From: Halalkalibacter hemicellulosilyticusJCM 9152
GTDB lineage: Bacteria; Bacillota; Bacilli; Bacillales; Bacillaceae_D
Assembly (NCBI RefSeq): GCF_000513115.1
Contig: NZ_BAUU01000002.1
Coordinates: forward strand, 124,001-188,000
Length of the DNA stretch: 64,000 nucleotides
Direction of reading: 5' to 3'
The notes beneath the pieces were generated by a model that did not search any database, had not been told where the DNA came from, and was given only the letters and a program-made list of their open reading frames with translations. The translations under genes were made by a program, and so were the position numbers. Shown here one piece after another: positions 1-10,239 of this stretch; position 1 is the first letter of the stretch, and each line of letters begins with the position of its first letter.

Positions 1-45
1 ATCAAGGGCCTTGAACGGGGTGATCTCCTTTGGAGAGAAGGTTAG
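1..45 (+). CDS. mgsA: Methylglyoxal synthase, C-terminal end only (partial)
   Basis: The first 14 codons read IKGLERGDLLWREG followed by TAG at 43-45, which resembles the C-terminal tail of Bacillaceae methylglyoxal synthase (dihydroxyacetone phosphate to methylglyoxal and phosphate). The rest of the gene lies upstream of the window. The call is supported by position: mgsA directly precedes bshB1 in B. subtilis, and here bshB1 starts 10 bases after this stop. Only a tail is visible, so no catalytic residue can be checked. Confidence 0.6.
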   Translation: MKGLERGDLLWREG

Positions 46-55
46 GCAAACGATT

Positions 56-775
56 ATGACTTCATTAGATTTATTAGCGTTCGGAGCCCATCCTGATGAT
101 ATTGAAATCGGGATGGGAGGGACGTTAGCTAAATATGCGAAGGCTGGATATAAAGTTGGAATTTGTAATTTAACAAATGCGGAGCTATCTTCAAATGGAA
201 CTGTACAAATAAGACAAGAAGAAGCGGAAAGAGCAAGTAAACAATTAGGGGTATGTAAGCGAATACAGCTTTCTTTTCGCGATCGAGGCTTAAAATATAT
301 AACCGAGGAAGATTTACGAAAAGTTGTTTCACTCATTCGTCAATTTCAACCGAAAGTAATTTTTGCTCCATTTGAAATCGACCGTCATCCAGATCACGGT
401 GAGTGTAGTCGAATTATTAATGAGGCTTATTTTAATGCGGGTATTCGACAATATCGTTGCTATGAAAACAGAAAGGCTTATCGACCTGATAATTTATTTT
501 ATTATTTTATTAATGGTTATGAACGTCCTAACTTTGTCATTGATATTACAAACGAAAAGAAGTTAAAAAGGCAGGCACTTCTTTCATACGAAAGTCAATT
601 TACAATGAAGAATAATTCAATTCAAACACCGCTTACAAATGATTATATTTCTGCGGTTGAAGCAAGAGATCAATTATTTGGAAAGGAAGTCGGTGTTCAT
701 GCAGCAGAAGGCTTTATGACACCTAAGCCCCTTATTATAGATCAATTGCTCGTTGGAAGGGGAGCGAATAAATGA
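56..775 (+). CDS. bshB1: Bacillithiol biosynthesis deacetylase BshB1
   Basis: Zinc-dependent N-deacetylase of the PIG-L/LmbE family, 239 aa, the usual length. It removes the acetyl group from GlcNAc-malate, the second step of bacillithiol synthesis in the cytoplasm. The signature AHPDD is at residues 11-15 (His12 and Asp15 are metal ligands in the family), and a second HPDH block near residue 110 supplies further active-site residues. I prefer the ATG at 56: the family begins M-x-x-x-D-x-LAFGAH, and an in-frame start at 11 would lie inside mgsA. A GGAGAGAAGG stretch lies upstream. The stop overlaps the bshA start (ATGA), so the two are translationally coupled. Confidence 0.93.
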   Translation: MTSLDLLAFGAHPDDIEIGMGGTLAKYAKAGYKVGICNLTNAELSSNGTVQIRQEEAERASKQLGVCKRIQLSFRDRGLKYITEEDLRKVVSLIRQFQPKVIFAPFEIDRHPDHGECSRIINEAYFNAGIRQYRCYENRKAYRPDNLFYYFINGYERPNFVIDITNEKKLKRQALLSYESQFTMKNNSIQTPLTNDYISAVEARDQLFGKEVGVHAAEGFMTPKPLIIDQLLVGRGANK

Positions 776-1899
776 AATTACGTATCGGAATCAGCTGCTA
801 TCCAACTGTAGGGGGTTCTGGCGTATTAGCTACGGAACTCGGTAAACTATTAGCTGAAAGAGGTCATGAGGTTCATTTTATCACATCTAGTGTCCCCTTT
901 CGCCTTGATCGTGTGTATCCAAATATTTATTACCATGAAGTTGATGTAAATCAATATTCTGTGTTTCAATATCCACCTTATGATTTAACATTAGCGAGTA
1001 AAATAGCCGAAGTTGCAAAACGTAATCAATTAGATCTCATCCATGTACATTATGCCGTACCTCACGCTATTTGCGCGATACTAGCTAAGCAAATGATCGA
1101 TAATAAGTTAAAAATCATGACGACATTACACGGTACAGATATTACCGTATTAGGCTATGACCCATCTTTAAGAGAAATCATTAGGTTTGCCATCGATAAG
1201 TCTGATTGCGTAACAGCTGTGTCGAACAATTTAGTTGAACAAACGAAAGACTTAGTTCGGACAAATAAAGAAATTGAAACTGTTTATAATTTTATCGATG
1301 AGCGAGTTTATATGAAAAAAGAGGTTGAGCATTTAAAAAAACATTACGAGTTAAGTCAGGATGAAAAAGTCGTTATACATATTTCTAACTTCAGACCGGT
1401 CAAACGTGTTTGTGATGTTGTTAAAAGCTTCGCTGGAATTCAAGCTAAAGTAAAATCAACGCTTCTTTTAATTGGAAACGGTCCTGATTTACCAGTTGTG
1501 AGGCAGCTCGTTAAACAATTAGGGATTGATGATCGTGTACAATTCCTTGGGAATCAAAAGCATATTGCGGAATTACTATCAATGAGTGATTTAATGTTAT
1601 TATTGAGTGAAAAAGAAAGTTTTGGCTTAGTAGCATTGGAAGCTATGGCCTGCGGAGTTCCTGTTATCGGAAGTAATGCGGGAGGCATACCAGAAGTCAT
1701 TGTTGACGGTGAAACTGGGTATGTTTGTCCAGTTGGTGAAATAGATTGTGTCGTAGAGAAAGCCGTTTCGTTATTGACAGACGATGAACAACATAACCGC
1801 TTTTCAAGCCATAGTGTGAAACGAGTTCATCAAGTTTTTCATTCTGAAAGAGTCGTTAGTCATTATGAACAATTATACAATAAAATGTTAGAAAGTTGA
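772..1899 (+). CDS. bshA: N-acetyl-alpha-D-glucosaminyl L-malate synthase BshA
   Basis: GT4 glycosyltransferase, 375 aa, committing step of bacillithiol synthesis: transfer of GlcNAc from UDP-GlcNAc to L-malate. Visible are the N-terminal acceptor-side loop with GGSGVLATELG, the HYAVPHA block near residue 90, and the retaining-GT4 E-x7-E motif in KESFGLVALEAMACG near residues 282-296. The start overlaps the bshB1 stop by four bases. Together with bshB1 it shows that the organism makes bacillithiol, which fits the bacilliredoxin gene at 32757. bshC is not in this window. Confidence 0.94.
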   Translation: MKLRIGISCYPTVGGSGVLATELGKLLAERGHEVHFITSSVPFRLDRVYPNIYYHEVDVNQYSVFQYPPYDLTLASKIAEVAKRNQLDLIHVHYAVPHAICAILAKQMIDNKLKIMTTLHGTDITVLGYDPSLREIIRFAIDKSDCVTAVSNNLVEQTKDLVRTNKEIETVYNFIDERVYMKKEVEHLKKHYELSQDEKVVIHISNFRPVKRVCDVVKSFAGIQAKVKSTLLLIGNGPDLPVVRQLVKQLGIDDRVQFLGNQKHIAELLSMSDLMLLLSEKESFGLVALEAMACGVPVIGSNAGGIPEVIVDGETGYVCPVGEIDCVVEKAVSLLTDDEQHNRFSSHSVKRVHQVFHSERVVSHYEQLYNKMLES

Positions 1900-1915
1900 A
1901 ATGAGTGATTAGGTT

Positions 1916-3055
1916 ATGATGGACAATCCATTCTTTAGAAAAGCGAAACAGCTATTACAACGCTTAAGTCATAATGGCTTCGAAGCATATATTGTCGGTG
2001 GAGCTGTCCGTGATTATGTATTAAAGAAAAATTGTTCTGATATCGACATTGTTACTAGTGCAACGCCTGAACAAATACAACAACTATACCCACAATCATT
2101 TCAGATGAATACGGCGCATCAAACGGTAATCGTTCGAGTAGACTCACTAAATTATGAAATAACGACAATGCGTGGTTATTCAATTGAGGAAGATTTAAGC
2201 AAAAGAGACTTAACAATCAATAGTATGGCCATGGATGCTACTGGAACGATTATTGATCCATGCGAAGGGCAGATTGATCTAAACAATCAACTGCTACGTT
2301 CACACCATCCAGAAATACGAATCAAGGAAGATCCGCTTAGATTATTAAGAATAGCTCGTTTTATGAGTCAACTAGGCTTTTCAATTGATCAAGCATTGGA
2401 GCAGGCTGTATATGCAAATGCTCCGATGCTTCGTTTTGTTGCTACAGAACGTTTTGCGAAGGAATGGTTGAAGTTGCTACAAGGATCAAATGTGCTCGAT
2501 GCGTTACAATTGATTCAATCAACCAAATTATATCGGTATATGACTGGCTTTCATTTAACAAAAGAGCAACTTGAACACCTAATGTTACTCCCACTAAGCC
2601 AAAAGGAATCTGACATCTTAACATGGTCGACATTTGCATTAGTGTATCAACCACCTTCCTCTTCGTATTTACGAAAGCTAGCCGTTTCATCAGAGGTGAG
2701 ACGGCAAGTAAAGGTACGGTTAGAGTGGTATGAAAAAAGGAAAACTGAAAGATGGAATCCTACCTCGCTTTTTGATGCAACGCTTGCAGTTGCTCTTGAT
2801 GTGGAAACATTAAGAAAAAAAATGCATTTGCCTACTATTAGTGGACAGGATTTAGAAAAGATATGGGGTTCATTATCGATCCATAGACGAAGTGAACTAG
2901 CCATAAATGGGCATGATTTATTAAAAAGTGGTAAAAGTGCAGGTAGATGGATAAATGACGCTTTACGACAAGCAGAGCTAGCTGTTATAAATAGAAAGTG
3001 TGTAAATGAAAAGAGCCAACTTTTAAAGTGGCTAGAAGGGAGAATGTTCATTTGA
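1916..3055 (+). CDS. cca: CCA-adding enzyme (tRNA nucleotidyltransferase)
   Basis: Class II polymerase-beta type nucleotidyltransferase, 379 aa, that builds or repairs the 3' CCA end of tRNAs. GGAVRD at 28-33 and the catalytic carboxylates in DIDIV at 42-46 form the head domain. The EDPLRLLRIARF block near 140-152 is the neck motif that selects CTP/ATP. Two adjacent ATGs (1916 and 1919) are possible; the RBS is weak (GAGTGATTAGG), so the exact start is uncertain. It lies 16 bases after bshA, and its stop overlaps the birA start, so it is part of the same run of genes. Confidence 0.93.
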   Translation: MMDNPFFRKAKQLLQRLSHNGFEAYIVGGAVRDYVLKKNCSDIDIVTSATPEQIQQLYPQSFQMNTAHQTVIVRVDSLNYEITTMRGYSIEEDLSKRDLTINSMAMDATGTIIDPCEGQIDLNNQLLRSHHPEIRIKEDPLRLLRIARFMSQLGFSIDQALEQAVYANAPMLRFVATERFAKEWLKLLQGSNVLDALQLIQSTKLYRYMTGFHLTKEQLEHLMLLPLSQKESDILTWSTFALVYQPPSSSYLRKLAVSSEVRRQVKVRLEWYEKRKTERWNPTSLFDATLAVALDVETLRKKMHLPTISGQDLEKIWGSLSIHRRSELAINGHDLLKSGKSAGRWINDALRQAELAVINRKCVNEKSQLLKWLEGRMFI

Positions 3056-4017
3056 AGGAATCGCTCATAAAATTATTAGAAGAAAAACAAGATCAGTTCG
3101 TCTCAGGTGAACATATTAGTCGCTTATTAGGTTGTTCTAGAACCGCTATTTGGAAACACATAGATAGTTTGCGAAAAAGCGGATATGAGGTTGAATCAGC
3201 CCCAAGAAAAGGATATCGATTAGTTCAAAGAGGGGAACAAATACAGCCTCATGATATAAAGCTTAATTTAACGACAGATACATTTGCTATAGAGCAAACC
3301 TATCTCTCTACAACTGTATCAACACAAAAAGTTGCTCATGAGCTTTTGCAAAAAGGAGTAAAAGAAGGGCACCTAGTTGTTGCCAATGAACAAACGAATG
3401 GGAAGGGAAGAATGTCACGCGCATGGCACTCTCCTGCAGGTACAAGCGTTTCAATGAGTCTTATCTTAAAGCCTAACCTACCACCACAAAAAACTCCACA
3501 ACTTACATTGCTATCTGCTGTAGCCATCGTGAGGGCGATTAAGCAATTAACAGGTCTTTCAGCAGACATTAAGTGGCCTAATGACGTGTTAGTTAATGGA
3601 AAGAAATTAGTCGGTATTTTAACTGAGATCCAATCAGATCCTGATCTTGTTCATTCAGTTGTCATCGGTGTCGGTATCAACGTTAATCAAACAAAAGATG
3701 AATTACGTTCAGATTTAAAAGATAAGACGACATCATTATTCATTGAAACAAAAAAGAAGGTTGATCGTGCCAAGTTAATTGCATATGTGTTGAATGAATT
3801 GGAGTCATTATATAAAATCTATATAACGGATGGATTTGAGCAAATAAAATTAATGTGGGAGACGCACTCCATTAGTATTGGTACTCACCTTTATGCTAGA
3901 ACACCAAATGATGTTATTTACGGCTTTGCAAAAGGAATTACAAGTGAAGGCTTTTTATTAATTGAAGATGAATCTGGTGTCACACATCAAATTTATTCAG
4001 CAGATATCGAATTTTAA
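3052..4017 (+). CDS. birA: Bifunctional biotin--protein ligase / biotin operon repressor BirA
   Basis: An N-terminal winged helix (about residues 5-60, with LLGCSRTAIWKHI) is followed by the biotin-protein ligase domain, with GKGRMSRAWHSPAG (the GRGRxGRxW-type biotinyl-AMP loop) and KWPNDVLVNGKKLVGIL, and a small C-terminal SH3-like domain. It activates biotin, loads it onto biotin carboxyl carrier proteins, and represses bio genes. I choose the TTG at 3052: it overlaps the cca stop as TTGA, sits about 11 bases after AGAAGGG, and gives 321 aa beginning like B. subtilis BirA. A GTG at 3028 is possible but has no RBS. Confidence 0.9.
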   Translation: MKESLIKLLEEKQDQFVSGEHISRLLGCSRTAIWKHIDSLRKSGYEVESAPRKGYRLVQRGEQIQPHDIKLNLTTDTFAIEQTYLSTTVSTQKVAHELLQKGVKEGHLVVANEQTNGKGRMSRAWHSPAGTSVSMSLILKPNLPPQKTPQLTLLSAVAIVRAIKQLTGLSADIKWPNDVLVNGKKLVGILTEIQSDPDLVHSVVIGVGINVNQTKDELRSDLKDKTTSLFIETKKKVDRAKLIAYVLNELESLYKIYITDGFEQIKLMWETHSISIGTHLYARTPNDVIYGFAKGITSEGFLLIEDESGVTHQIYSADIEF

Positions 4018-4262
4018 AGAATCTTTGTTATACTATTCTCTAAGGGCGGTATTAGTCATAAACTGCACCTATACGAGGAATAAAATAAAAAGAAAAAATC
4101 AATCTGCCTTGATCAAGATTGACTGGGACAGAGGAGTAATGGATAAGACTATTTTCGCAAAATAGCTTATTTAAGCATGTATTTGTCCTCTTTCTTTATT
4201 TGGAAGTGGATTTTTCGTGTTTATGACAACTCCTCTAACGATGAGAAGGAGGATTATCAATC

Positions 4263-5120
4263 ATGAAGAAAACGACAAGTACGTTTATGAAAATGAAACA
4301 AGAGCTTGAGAAAATAACAATGATGACAGCGTATGATGCACCAACGGCTCACCTAGTGGAGGAAGCGGAAATAGACATGATTCTCGTTGGAGATTCTCTA
4401 GGAATGGTCGTCTTAGGATACGATTCGACGATTCCTGTTACAGTCAATGATATGTTACATCATACAAAAGCCGTAAAAAGAGGTGCCACTCAAACATTTA
4501 TTGTAACGGATATGCCATATTTATCATACCACGGAGAATTCCAGCAAACGTTAGAATTAGCTAGAACAATCATGCAAGAAGGTGGTTGTAATGCATTAAA
4601 GCTAGAAGGAGCTGGAGAAATTGTAGAAACAGTTCGAAAGCTGACAAATGCCGGTATCCCTATTGTTGGGCATTTAGGATTAACTCCACAGTCTGTTGGC
4701 GTTCTCGGTGGGTATCGTGTTCAAGGGAAAAGTGCATTAGAAGCTGAGAAGCTAATAGATGATGCAAAACGACTAGAAGAAGCAGGAGCTTTTGCCATTG
4801 TCGTTGAGTGTGTACCTGAAGAAGTAGGTAAAGCACTTGCGAACAGTTGCCAAATACCTATTATTGGTATTGGGGCTGGAGCGGAAACTGATGGGCAAGT
4901 ACTTGTTTATCATGACTTAGTTGGATATGGCTATGGACATGTGCCTAAATTTGTCAAACAATATACGAATATAGCATCACCTATCAATAAAGCTTTAGTA
5001 CATTATCGAAAAGAAGTAAAAGCTGGTCAGTTTCCTAATAAACTTCAGAGCTTTAGTATGACAGAAGATCAAGTACAGGCCTTATATGGAGGATCAAATG
5101 AAAGTTCTAAAGACGATTGA
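4263..5120 (+). CDS. panB: 3-methyl-2-oxobutanoate hydroxymethyltransferase PanB
   Basis: First step of pantothenate synthesis: transfer of a hydroxymethyl group from methylene-THF to 2-oxoisovalerate, giving ketopantoate. It is a TIM-barrel protein of 285 aa with MTAYDAPTA near residue 20, [12 protein letters not shown] near 43-54, and the DMPYLSY and GHLGLTPQ blocks typical of the family. RBS GAAGGAGG lies 5' of the ATG. The 245-base gap upstream holds no gene I can support, only a short perfect palindrome CTATTTT/AAAATAG at about 4148-4164. panB overlaps panC, which overlaps panD, forming one operon. Confidence 0.95.
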   Translation: MKKTTSTFMKMKQELEKITMMTAYDAPTAHLVEEAEIDMILVGDSLGMVVLGYDSTIPVTVNDMLHHTKAVKRGATQTFIVTDMPYLSYHGEFQQTLELARTIMQEGGCNALKLEGAGEIVETVRKLTNAGIPIVGHLGLTPQSVGVLGGYRVQGKSALEAEKLIDDAKRLEEAGAFAIVVECVPEEVGKALANSCQIPIIGIGAGAETDGQVLVYHDLVGYGYGHVPKFVKQYTNIASPINKALVHYRKEVKAGQFPNKLQSFSMTEDQVQALYGGSNESSKDD

Positions 5121-5961
5121 TTTATTAAAAGTGGAAATAGAAAATATTAAGAAATCTAATCAAACAATTGGGTTCGTTCCGACGATGGGCTATTTACATG
5201 ATGGTCATCTATCATTAATGAAGGAAGCTCGAAAGCAAACCGATCACGTTATTGCTAGTATATTTGTCAACCCCCTTCAATTCGGAGCAAATGAGGATTT
5301 AGATCAATACCCAAGGAACTTAGAGAGAGATGAGCAACTTGCGAAAGAAGCAGGGGTTGACATTCTTTTTTGTCCAGAAGTTGCTGAAATGTATCCATTT
5401 GAAATGCCTATGTCGATCCAAGTTCACAAAGGAACCAATGTTCTTTGTGGCCAAAGTAGACCGGGCCACTTTGATGGAGTCGCCACAGTTGTAATGAAAT
5501 TATTTAATCTCGTTCAGCCATCAAAAGCGTACTTCGGACAAAAAGATGCTCAGCAAGTAGCTATTATCATGAACATGGTTCAAGCTTTTAATGTTCCTGT
5601 TGAAATTGTTCAGTGCCCGACGATACGCGAAAGTGATGGGTTAGCCCAAAGTTCAAGAAATGTTTATCTATCAGAAAATGAACGAGCAGAGGCTTCAATT
5701 ATATTTGAATCACTCAAGAAGGCTTGTGACGCAATAAAAAGCGGGATTCTCAACCGAAAAGAAGTTATACAACGCGTGAAAGAACACCTTGAAAATGGAA
5801 TGGGTGAAATCGATTATGTTGATATTCTGACCTATCCAGAGCTTGAAATTCAGGAAAAGTTGTCAGGCAAAGTCATAGTAGCTGTCGCTTATCTTTATGA
5901 GAAGGCACGGTTAATTGATAATGACATCATTGATATTGAGGAGGAGAATCGACATGTTTAG
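5098..5961 (+). CDS. panC: Pantothenate synthetase (pantoate--beta-alanine ligase) PanC
   Basis: ATP-dependent ligase joining pantoate and beta-alanine, 287 aa. It shows the nucleotidyl-transferase superfamily signature in [11 protein letters not shown] (HxGH type), the IFVNPLQFG block, and the KMSKS-like loop SSRNVYLS. The ATG at 5098 is chosen because GGAGGA ends five bases upstream; the in-frame ATG at 5086 overlaps that RBS. The start lies 23 bases inside panB, consistent with translational coupling. Confidence 0.94.
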   Translation: MKVLKTIDLLKVEIENIKKSNQTIGFVPTMGYLHDGHLSLMKEARKQTDHVIASIFVNPLQFGANEDLDQYPRNLERDEQLAKEAGVDILFCPEVAEMYPFEMPMSIQVHKGTNVLCGQSRPGHFDGVATVVMKLFNLVQPSKAYFGQKDAQQVAIIMNMVQAFNVPVEIVQCPTIRESDGLAQSSRNVYLSENERAEASIIFESLKKACDAIKSGILNRKEVIQRVKEHLENGMGEIDYVDILTYPELEIQEKLSGKVIVAVAYLYEKARLIDNDIIDIEEENRHV

Positions 5962-6337
5962 AACGATGATGAAATCAAAAATACATCGAGCGCGTGTGAC
6001 AGAATCTAATTTAAATTATGTTGGTAGTATTACCATTGATGAAGATATTATGGAGGCTGTAAACATTTTAGAAAATGAAAAGGTGCAAATTGTAAATAAT
6101 AATAATGGTGCCAGATTCGAAACATATGTCATAAAGGGAGAACGTGGCAGTAAAGTGATTTGTTTAAATGGAGCCGCTGCTCGACTTGTTCAAGAAGGAG
6201 ATATTATTATTGTTTTGTCATATGCTCTAATGTCTGATGAACAGGCACAAAAACATGAACCTAAAGTAGCCATTATGAATGACAACAATGAGATCGTTGA
6301 AATGTTAGGAACCGAATTAGCATCAACAATACGTTAA
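5954..6337 (+). CDS. panD: Aspartate 1-decarboxylase proenzyme PanD
   Basis: Pyruvoyl-dependent decarboxylase making beta-alanine for PanC, 127 aa, the standard size. Self-cleavage is expected between Gly24 and Ser25 (YVGSITID), Ser25 becoming the pyruvoyl group. The GAAARL block near residues 72-77 is also conserved. The ATG at 5954 is preceded by GAGGAGGAG and overlaps the last codons of panC; a start at 5915 would add residues not seen in the family. This completes a panBCD operon as in B. subtilis. Confidence 0.94.
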   Translation: MFRTMMKSKIHRARVTESNLNYVGSITIDEDIMEAVNILENEKVQIVNNNNGARFETYVIKGERGSKVICLNGAAARLVQEGDIIIVLSYALMSDEQAQKHEPKVAIMNDNNEIVEMLGTELASTIR

Positions 6338-6405
6338 TATCGCATATTCCCTTCTTCTTCGATAAACACTTAACATAGATGTTTCGCATGAAGAGGGGGA
6401 TTTTT

Positions 6406-7365
6406 ATGGATAAAGAGAAATTCAATGGCATAGCAAGTCCAGACGAAAAATGGGACTTACTCCCAAAGGAAAAGCAATTGAAATATGTCCAATTGTTAGA
6501 GAAGACAGCAGCCCATCTATTAGATCAGTGGGTTGAGCTTGATGAGAAAATAAATCATTTAAATGAAAAACTGCAATTAGAAGAAGAATTACCTATGTAT
6601 TCCTCGAAAGGGACTACTTATTATTCTCTTAACATGTTTAACGAGGCCGCTGAACAATTAGCAAATGAAGAGGCTAACGGCTATGAAGATGATGTACGCA
6701 GGCTTTATTTAGGCTACTCTTATTATTATATCGGATTACTCGATCAAGCACAGGAAGTCTTTATTTATTTAGTCCAGTCTACTGACCATACGCACATTAA
6801 GCACTTTTCTTATTTGGGTCAGGCACATATCGCTTTAACAATGGAAAAATTCGATGAAGCCATTGCGAAATTTGAACGCGCAAACTCGCTTACTTCTTCA
6901 TTAGATGTTGTGTATAATTTAAGTCTCTGTTATTTTTATATGAAACAATATACGTTAGCTAAAGAGTATGCGTTAAGTTATATTGAGATGAACAACAATG
7001 AAGAAGGTATGTATTTTGTACTTGGCTGCTGTGATTCATTGCTAGGCAATTATGAACGCTCACTATCTTATTGGTCAGAATGCCTACAAATCAATCCATC
7101 ACTTCAGATGCTTCTTGCCCTTTCTATTGTGTATGAGTGGCATGGGCTACATGATGCTGCGATTCATTGCTTAGAACTAGCACAGAAGCGAGAAGGGTAT
7201 ACGTTTCATGTTTATCATGGACTAGCTTGGAATTATGCCCTTATCGGGGACATTCAACAGTCTCAGAAATTCTTTCATCATTTACTTGAAAAAGAAACTG
7301 ATGACAAAGAAATACGCAAATCAATGAATTGGCTTTCAAAAGCTTTTCCTGAATTCAACGTATAA
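6406..7365 (+). CDS. Tetratricopeptide-repeat protein, function unknown
   Basis: 319-aa soluble protein with at least five helix-pair repeats of TPR type between about residues 60 and 300, for example AEQLANEEANGYEDDVRRLY, GQAHIALTMEKFDEAIAKFE and CDSLLGNYERSLSYWSEC. There is no signal peptide or membrane segment. The start at 6406 has a GAGGGGGA RBS; the earlier in-frame ATG at 6379 does not. It sits between panD and dinG, where B. subtilis has no gene. I recognise the repeat class but not the partner, so no function is proposed beyond protein-protein interaction. Confidence 0.8.
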   Translation: MDKEKFNGIASPDEKWDLLPKEKQLKYVQLLEKTAAHLLDQWVELDEKINHLNEKLQLEEELPMYSSKGTTYYSLNMFNEAAEQLANEEANGYEDDVRRLYLGYSYYYIGLLDQAQEVFIYLVQSTDHTHIKHFSYLGQAHIALTMEKFDEAIAKFERANSLTSSLDVVYNLSLCYFYMKQYTLAKEYALSYIEMNNNEEGMYFVLGCCDSLLGNYERSLSYWSECLQINPSLQMLLALSIVYEWHGLHDAAIHCLELAQKREGYTFHVYHGLAWNYALIGDIQQSQKFFHHLLEKETDDKEIRKSMNWLSKAFPEFNV

Positions 7366-7395
7366 TAGTTGAATCGATGAAATTGAGGTGTACGT

Positions 7396-10200
7396 ATGTA
7401 TGATCGTTATATCGTGATTGATCTTGAAACAACAGGTCATTCAGTCGAAAAAGGAGATCGCATTATTCAAATTGGTGCTGTTGTTTGTTCAAATGATGAA
7501 ATCATCAAAACCTTTTCAACATTTGTCCAACCTGGAGTGGAAATACCACCTTTTATAGAAGAATTAACGGGAATAACTGAAAATGACATTCAAGATGCGC
7601 CACCATTTCGTACTGTTATTCCAACCATTTTAGAATTACTTGAAGATGGTTGTTTAGTGGCGCATAACGCTGATTTTGATCGAAACTTTTTGAAAAAACA
7701 AATAGAACTAGAAGGCTATATTTTTCCGCAAGTTCCTGTCATAGATACAGTAGAGTTAGCTCGGATCTTTTTACCACAGCAAAACAGCTATAAACTAAGC
7801 GAGTTGGCAGAAGAACTTGGCTATTCTCATGATCGGCCACACCAGGCTGACAGCGATGCAAGCGTCACGGCTGCTCTGTTTCAAAAAATAATAAAAAGAT
7901 GCAAAGAGCTTCCCATTTTGACATTGCAACAATTAATTCCATTACTACGAAAGCTAAAAAGTGACTTTGAACCCATTTTATTGGAATGCATCGATCAGAG
8001 AAAATTCACTAAACGTAATGAAACAGAATATGATTGTTTCCGACAGTTAGCCATTAAAAAAGTTGAAAAACAACCTACATCAAATAATGATACATTTAAG
8101 ACGTATGAAGATTATATGGTATCTGATTTTACAGAGTTAATGAAAACGGCTTTAAGCCAATTTGAACGCCGTGAAGGGCAAGAATTGATGATGCAGGAAG
8201 TACATGAAGCATTTAATCAAAATGAATATAAACTAATTGAAGCAGGAACTGGAACTGGAAAATCATTAGCTTACTTACTCCCTGCACTTTTCTATGCGAA
8301 ACAGCATAACCAACCGGTTATCGTAAGTACACAGACGATTCCACTTCAGGAGCAATTATTTCAGCGTGATTTACCCATATTAAAAAGATTAGTTCCATTT
8401 CCTATTCGTATTGCTCTTCTTAAAGGACGTAGTCATTACTTATGTTTACGTAAATTTGAACATAGTTTGTCCGTCGAGCATTCAAACTATGAAATTAACT
8501 TAACGAAATGTATGATACTTGTATGGTTAACAGAGACAACAACAGGTGATATTGAGGAGATTATGATTCCAACCGGTGCTAAATCGTTATGGTATGAGGT
8601 ACAAAGTGATGCCAGTAGTGATATCGGTAAAGCGAACCCTTGGTTTTCAAGGTGCTTTTATCACCGTGCACGAAGGCTTGCTCAGGATGCTCAAATCGTT
8701 GTTACAAATCATGCGCTATTATGTACTGATTTAATGCATGAGCAACGGATCTTGCCACAACATACTCACGTCATTTTAGATGAAGCACACCATTTAGAAG
8801 AGGTTGCAAGTAATCACCTTGGACAACGAACAGACTATGTAGCATTCGCTCACATTTTCCAGCGGTTGTCCACAGAACAAGAACATCATTGGGTTGAGCA
8901 TTTAGAAGCTATTTTCAAGCGAAATGAGCTACCTTTTCGATCAACTGAACGTCTCCTTACCCTTTTAACGAGCATGAAAGAGGATGTGGATGAATTATTT
9001 CGAATTTTATTTTCATACATACAAAAGAAAAATCATCTTTCAGCTACAGATGTCGGTCGAAATCGTTATCGTTACTTTAGCTTTAAAGAGGCAGGGACAC
9101 AATGGCAAGCGCTATTAGAATGTACGATGCGTGTTCATATGGTAGCAAAGGAAATAGCTGTTGCGTTTAAGCAACTGCTACAACCTTTAGAACAAAATGA
9201 TCATGACCATATACAGTATTCCGATCAATCTTTTATAACTGAGTTAGAAAAATGGTTTGAAGTCTTGCTAGAGGAGGAAGATACTCTTTATCAATTGTTA
9301 CTAGAATATGATCCAACGGTTGTTTATTGGGCAGAAATTGAACCAAGAGGAGCTAAAAATGCAACTTATCTTTACAGTAAACCTATAGATGTATCTGTTG
9401 CATTAGCAGATCTTTTTTTTGCAAAGAAAAAAAGTGTTATTTTAACATCAGCAACACTAGCAGTAAATGGATCCTTTTCTTATCAAATTAAACGGTTAGG
9501 ACTAGAAGATTTCGCTCCAGAAACGTGTGTGATACCATCTCCATTTGATTATAATCAACAGGCGCGACTATTAATACCGACCGATATCCCTTCAATTAAA
9601 GAAGTGACAATGGATCAATTTTCATATGAAATTGCCAAAAAGCTGTGGCAATTATCTGAGAAGACGAAAGGGAAAACTCTCGTTCTATTCACATCATATG
9701 AAATGCTTCGAATAGTCTATGACCATATTCAGAAATGGAACAATGACCATTTATTACACATTATCGGTCAAGGAGTCACTTCAGGAAGTCGAGCAAAATT
9801 AATGAAAATGTTTAAGCAAAGTGATCATGCGATGTTATTTGGAACTAGTAGCTTTTGGGAAGGCATTGATTTGCCAGGAGACGAGCTTACAACCGTAGTC
9901 ATTGTTAGGTTACCATTTTCTCCACCAGATGATCCACTCATTCAAGCTCAATTCGATCAAGTAAAGGAGGAAGGAGGAAACCCATTTATGGATATTTCGT
10001 TACCTCAGGCAATCATTCGCTTTAAGCAAGGATTTGGTCGTTTAATTCGTTCCACTACGGATAGAGGATCTGTGTTTGTGTTTGATCGTCGTATTACGAC
10101 TACTCGATATGGCAAGCAATTTATTCTATCATTACCTAATGTGCCTGTTTATGAAGATGAATTTAATCAGTTATTACATAGTCATAACTCATATTTATAG
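7396..10200 (+). CDS. dinG: DinG-family nuclease/helicase with N-terminal DnaQ-type exonuclease domain
   Basis: 934-aa fusion typical of Firmicutes. Residues about 1-165 form a DEDDh exonuclease domain (DLETTG at 9-14, HNADFDRNF, and HQADSDASV carrying the last His/Asp). The rest is an XPD/DinG-like superfamily 2 helicase with Walker A GTGTGKS near residue 280, DEAHH (DEAH box) near 462, SATL, and motif VI QGFGRLIRS near the C-terminus. In S. aureus the equivalent protein has been described as a 3'-to-5' exonuclease with ATP modulation rather than a helicase. It is separated from the TPR gene by 30 bases and lies in the same position as in B. subtilis. Confidence 0.92.
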   Translation: MYDRYIVIDLETTGHSVEKGDRIIQIGAVVCSNDEIIKTFSTFVQPGVEIPPFIEELTGITENDIQDAPPFRTVIPTILELLEDGCLVAHNADFDRNFLKKQIELEGYIFPQVPVIDTVELARIFLPQQNSYKLSELAEELGYSHDRPHQADSDASVTAALFQKIIKRCKELPILTLQQLIPLLRKLKSDFEPILLECIDQRKFTKRNETEYDCFRQLAIKKVEKQPTSNNDTFKTYEDYMVSDFTELMKTALSQFERREGQELMMQEVHEAFNQNEYKLIEAGTGTGKSLAYLLPALFYAKQHNQPVIVSTQTIPLQEQLFQRDLPILKRLVPFPIRIALLKGRSHYLCLRKFEHSLSVEHSNYEINLTKCMILVWLTETTTGDIEEIMIPTGAKSLWYEVQSDASSDIGKANPWFSRCFYHRARRLAQDAQIVVTNHALLCTDLMHEQRILPQHTHVILDEAHHLEEVASNHLGQRTDYVAFAHIFQRLSTEQEHHWVEHLEAIFKRNELPFRSTERLLTLLTSMKEDVDELFRILFSYIQKKNHLSATDVGRNRYRYFSFKEAGTQWQALLECTMRVHMVAKEIAVAFKQLLQPLEQNDHDHIQYSDQSFITELEKWFEVLLEEEDTLYQLLLEYDPTVVYWAEIEPRGAKNATYLYSKPIDVSVALADLFFAKKKSVILTSATLAVNGSFSYQIKRLGLEDFAPETCVIPSPFDYNQQARLLIPTDIPSIKEVTMDQFSYEIAKKLWQLSEKTKGKTLVLFTSYEMLRIVYDHIQKWNNDHLLHIIGQGVTSGSRAKLMKMFKQSDHAMLFGTSSFWEGIDLPGDELTTVVIVRLPFSPPDDPLIQAQFDQVKEEGGNPFMDISLPQAIIRFKQGFGRLIRSTTDRGSVFVFDRRITTTRYGKQFILSLPNVPVYEDEFNQLLHSHNSYL

Positions 10201-10239
10201 TCGTAGCTGACCTAGATTAAAAAGGGGAATCGTATACTG

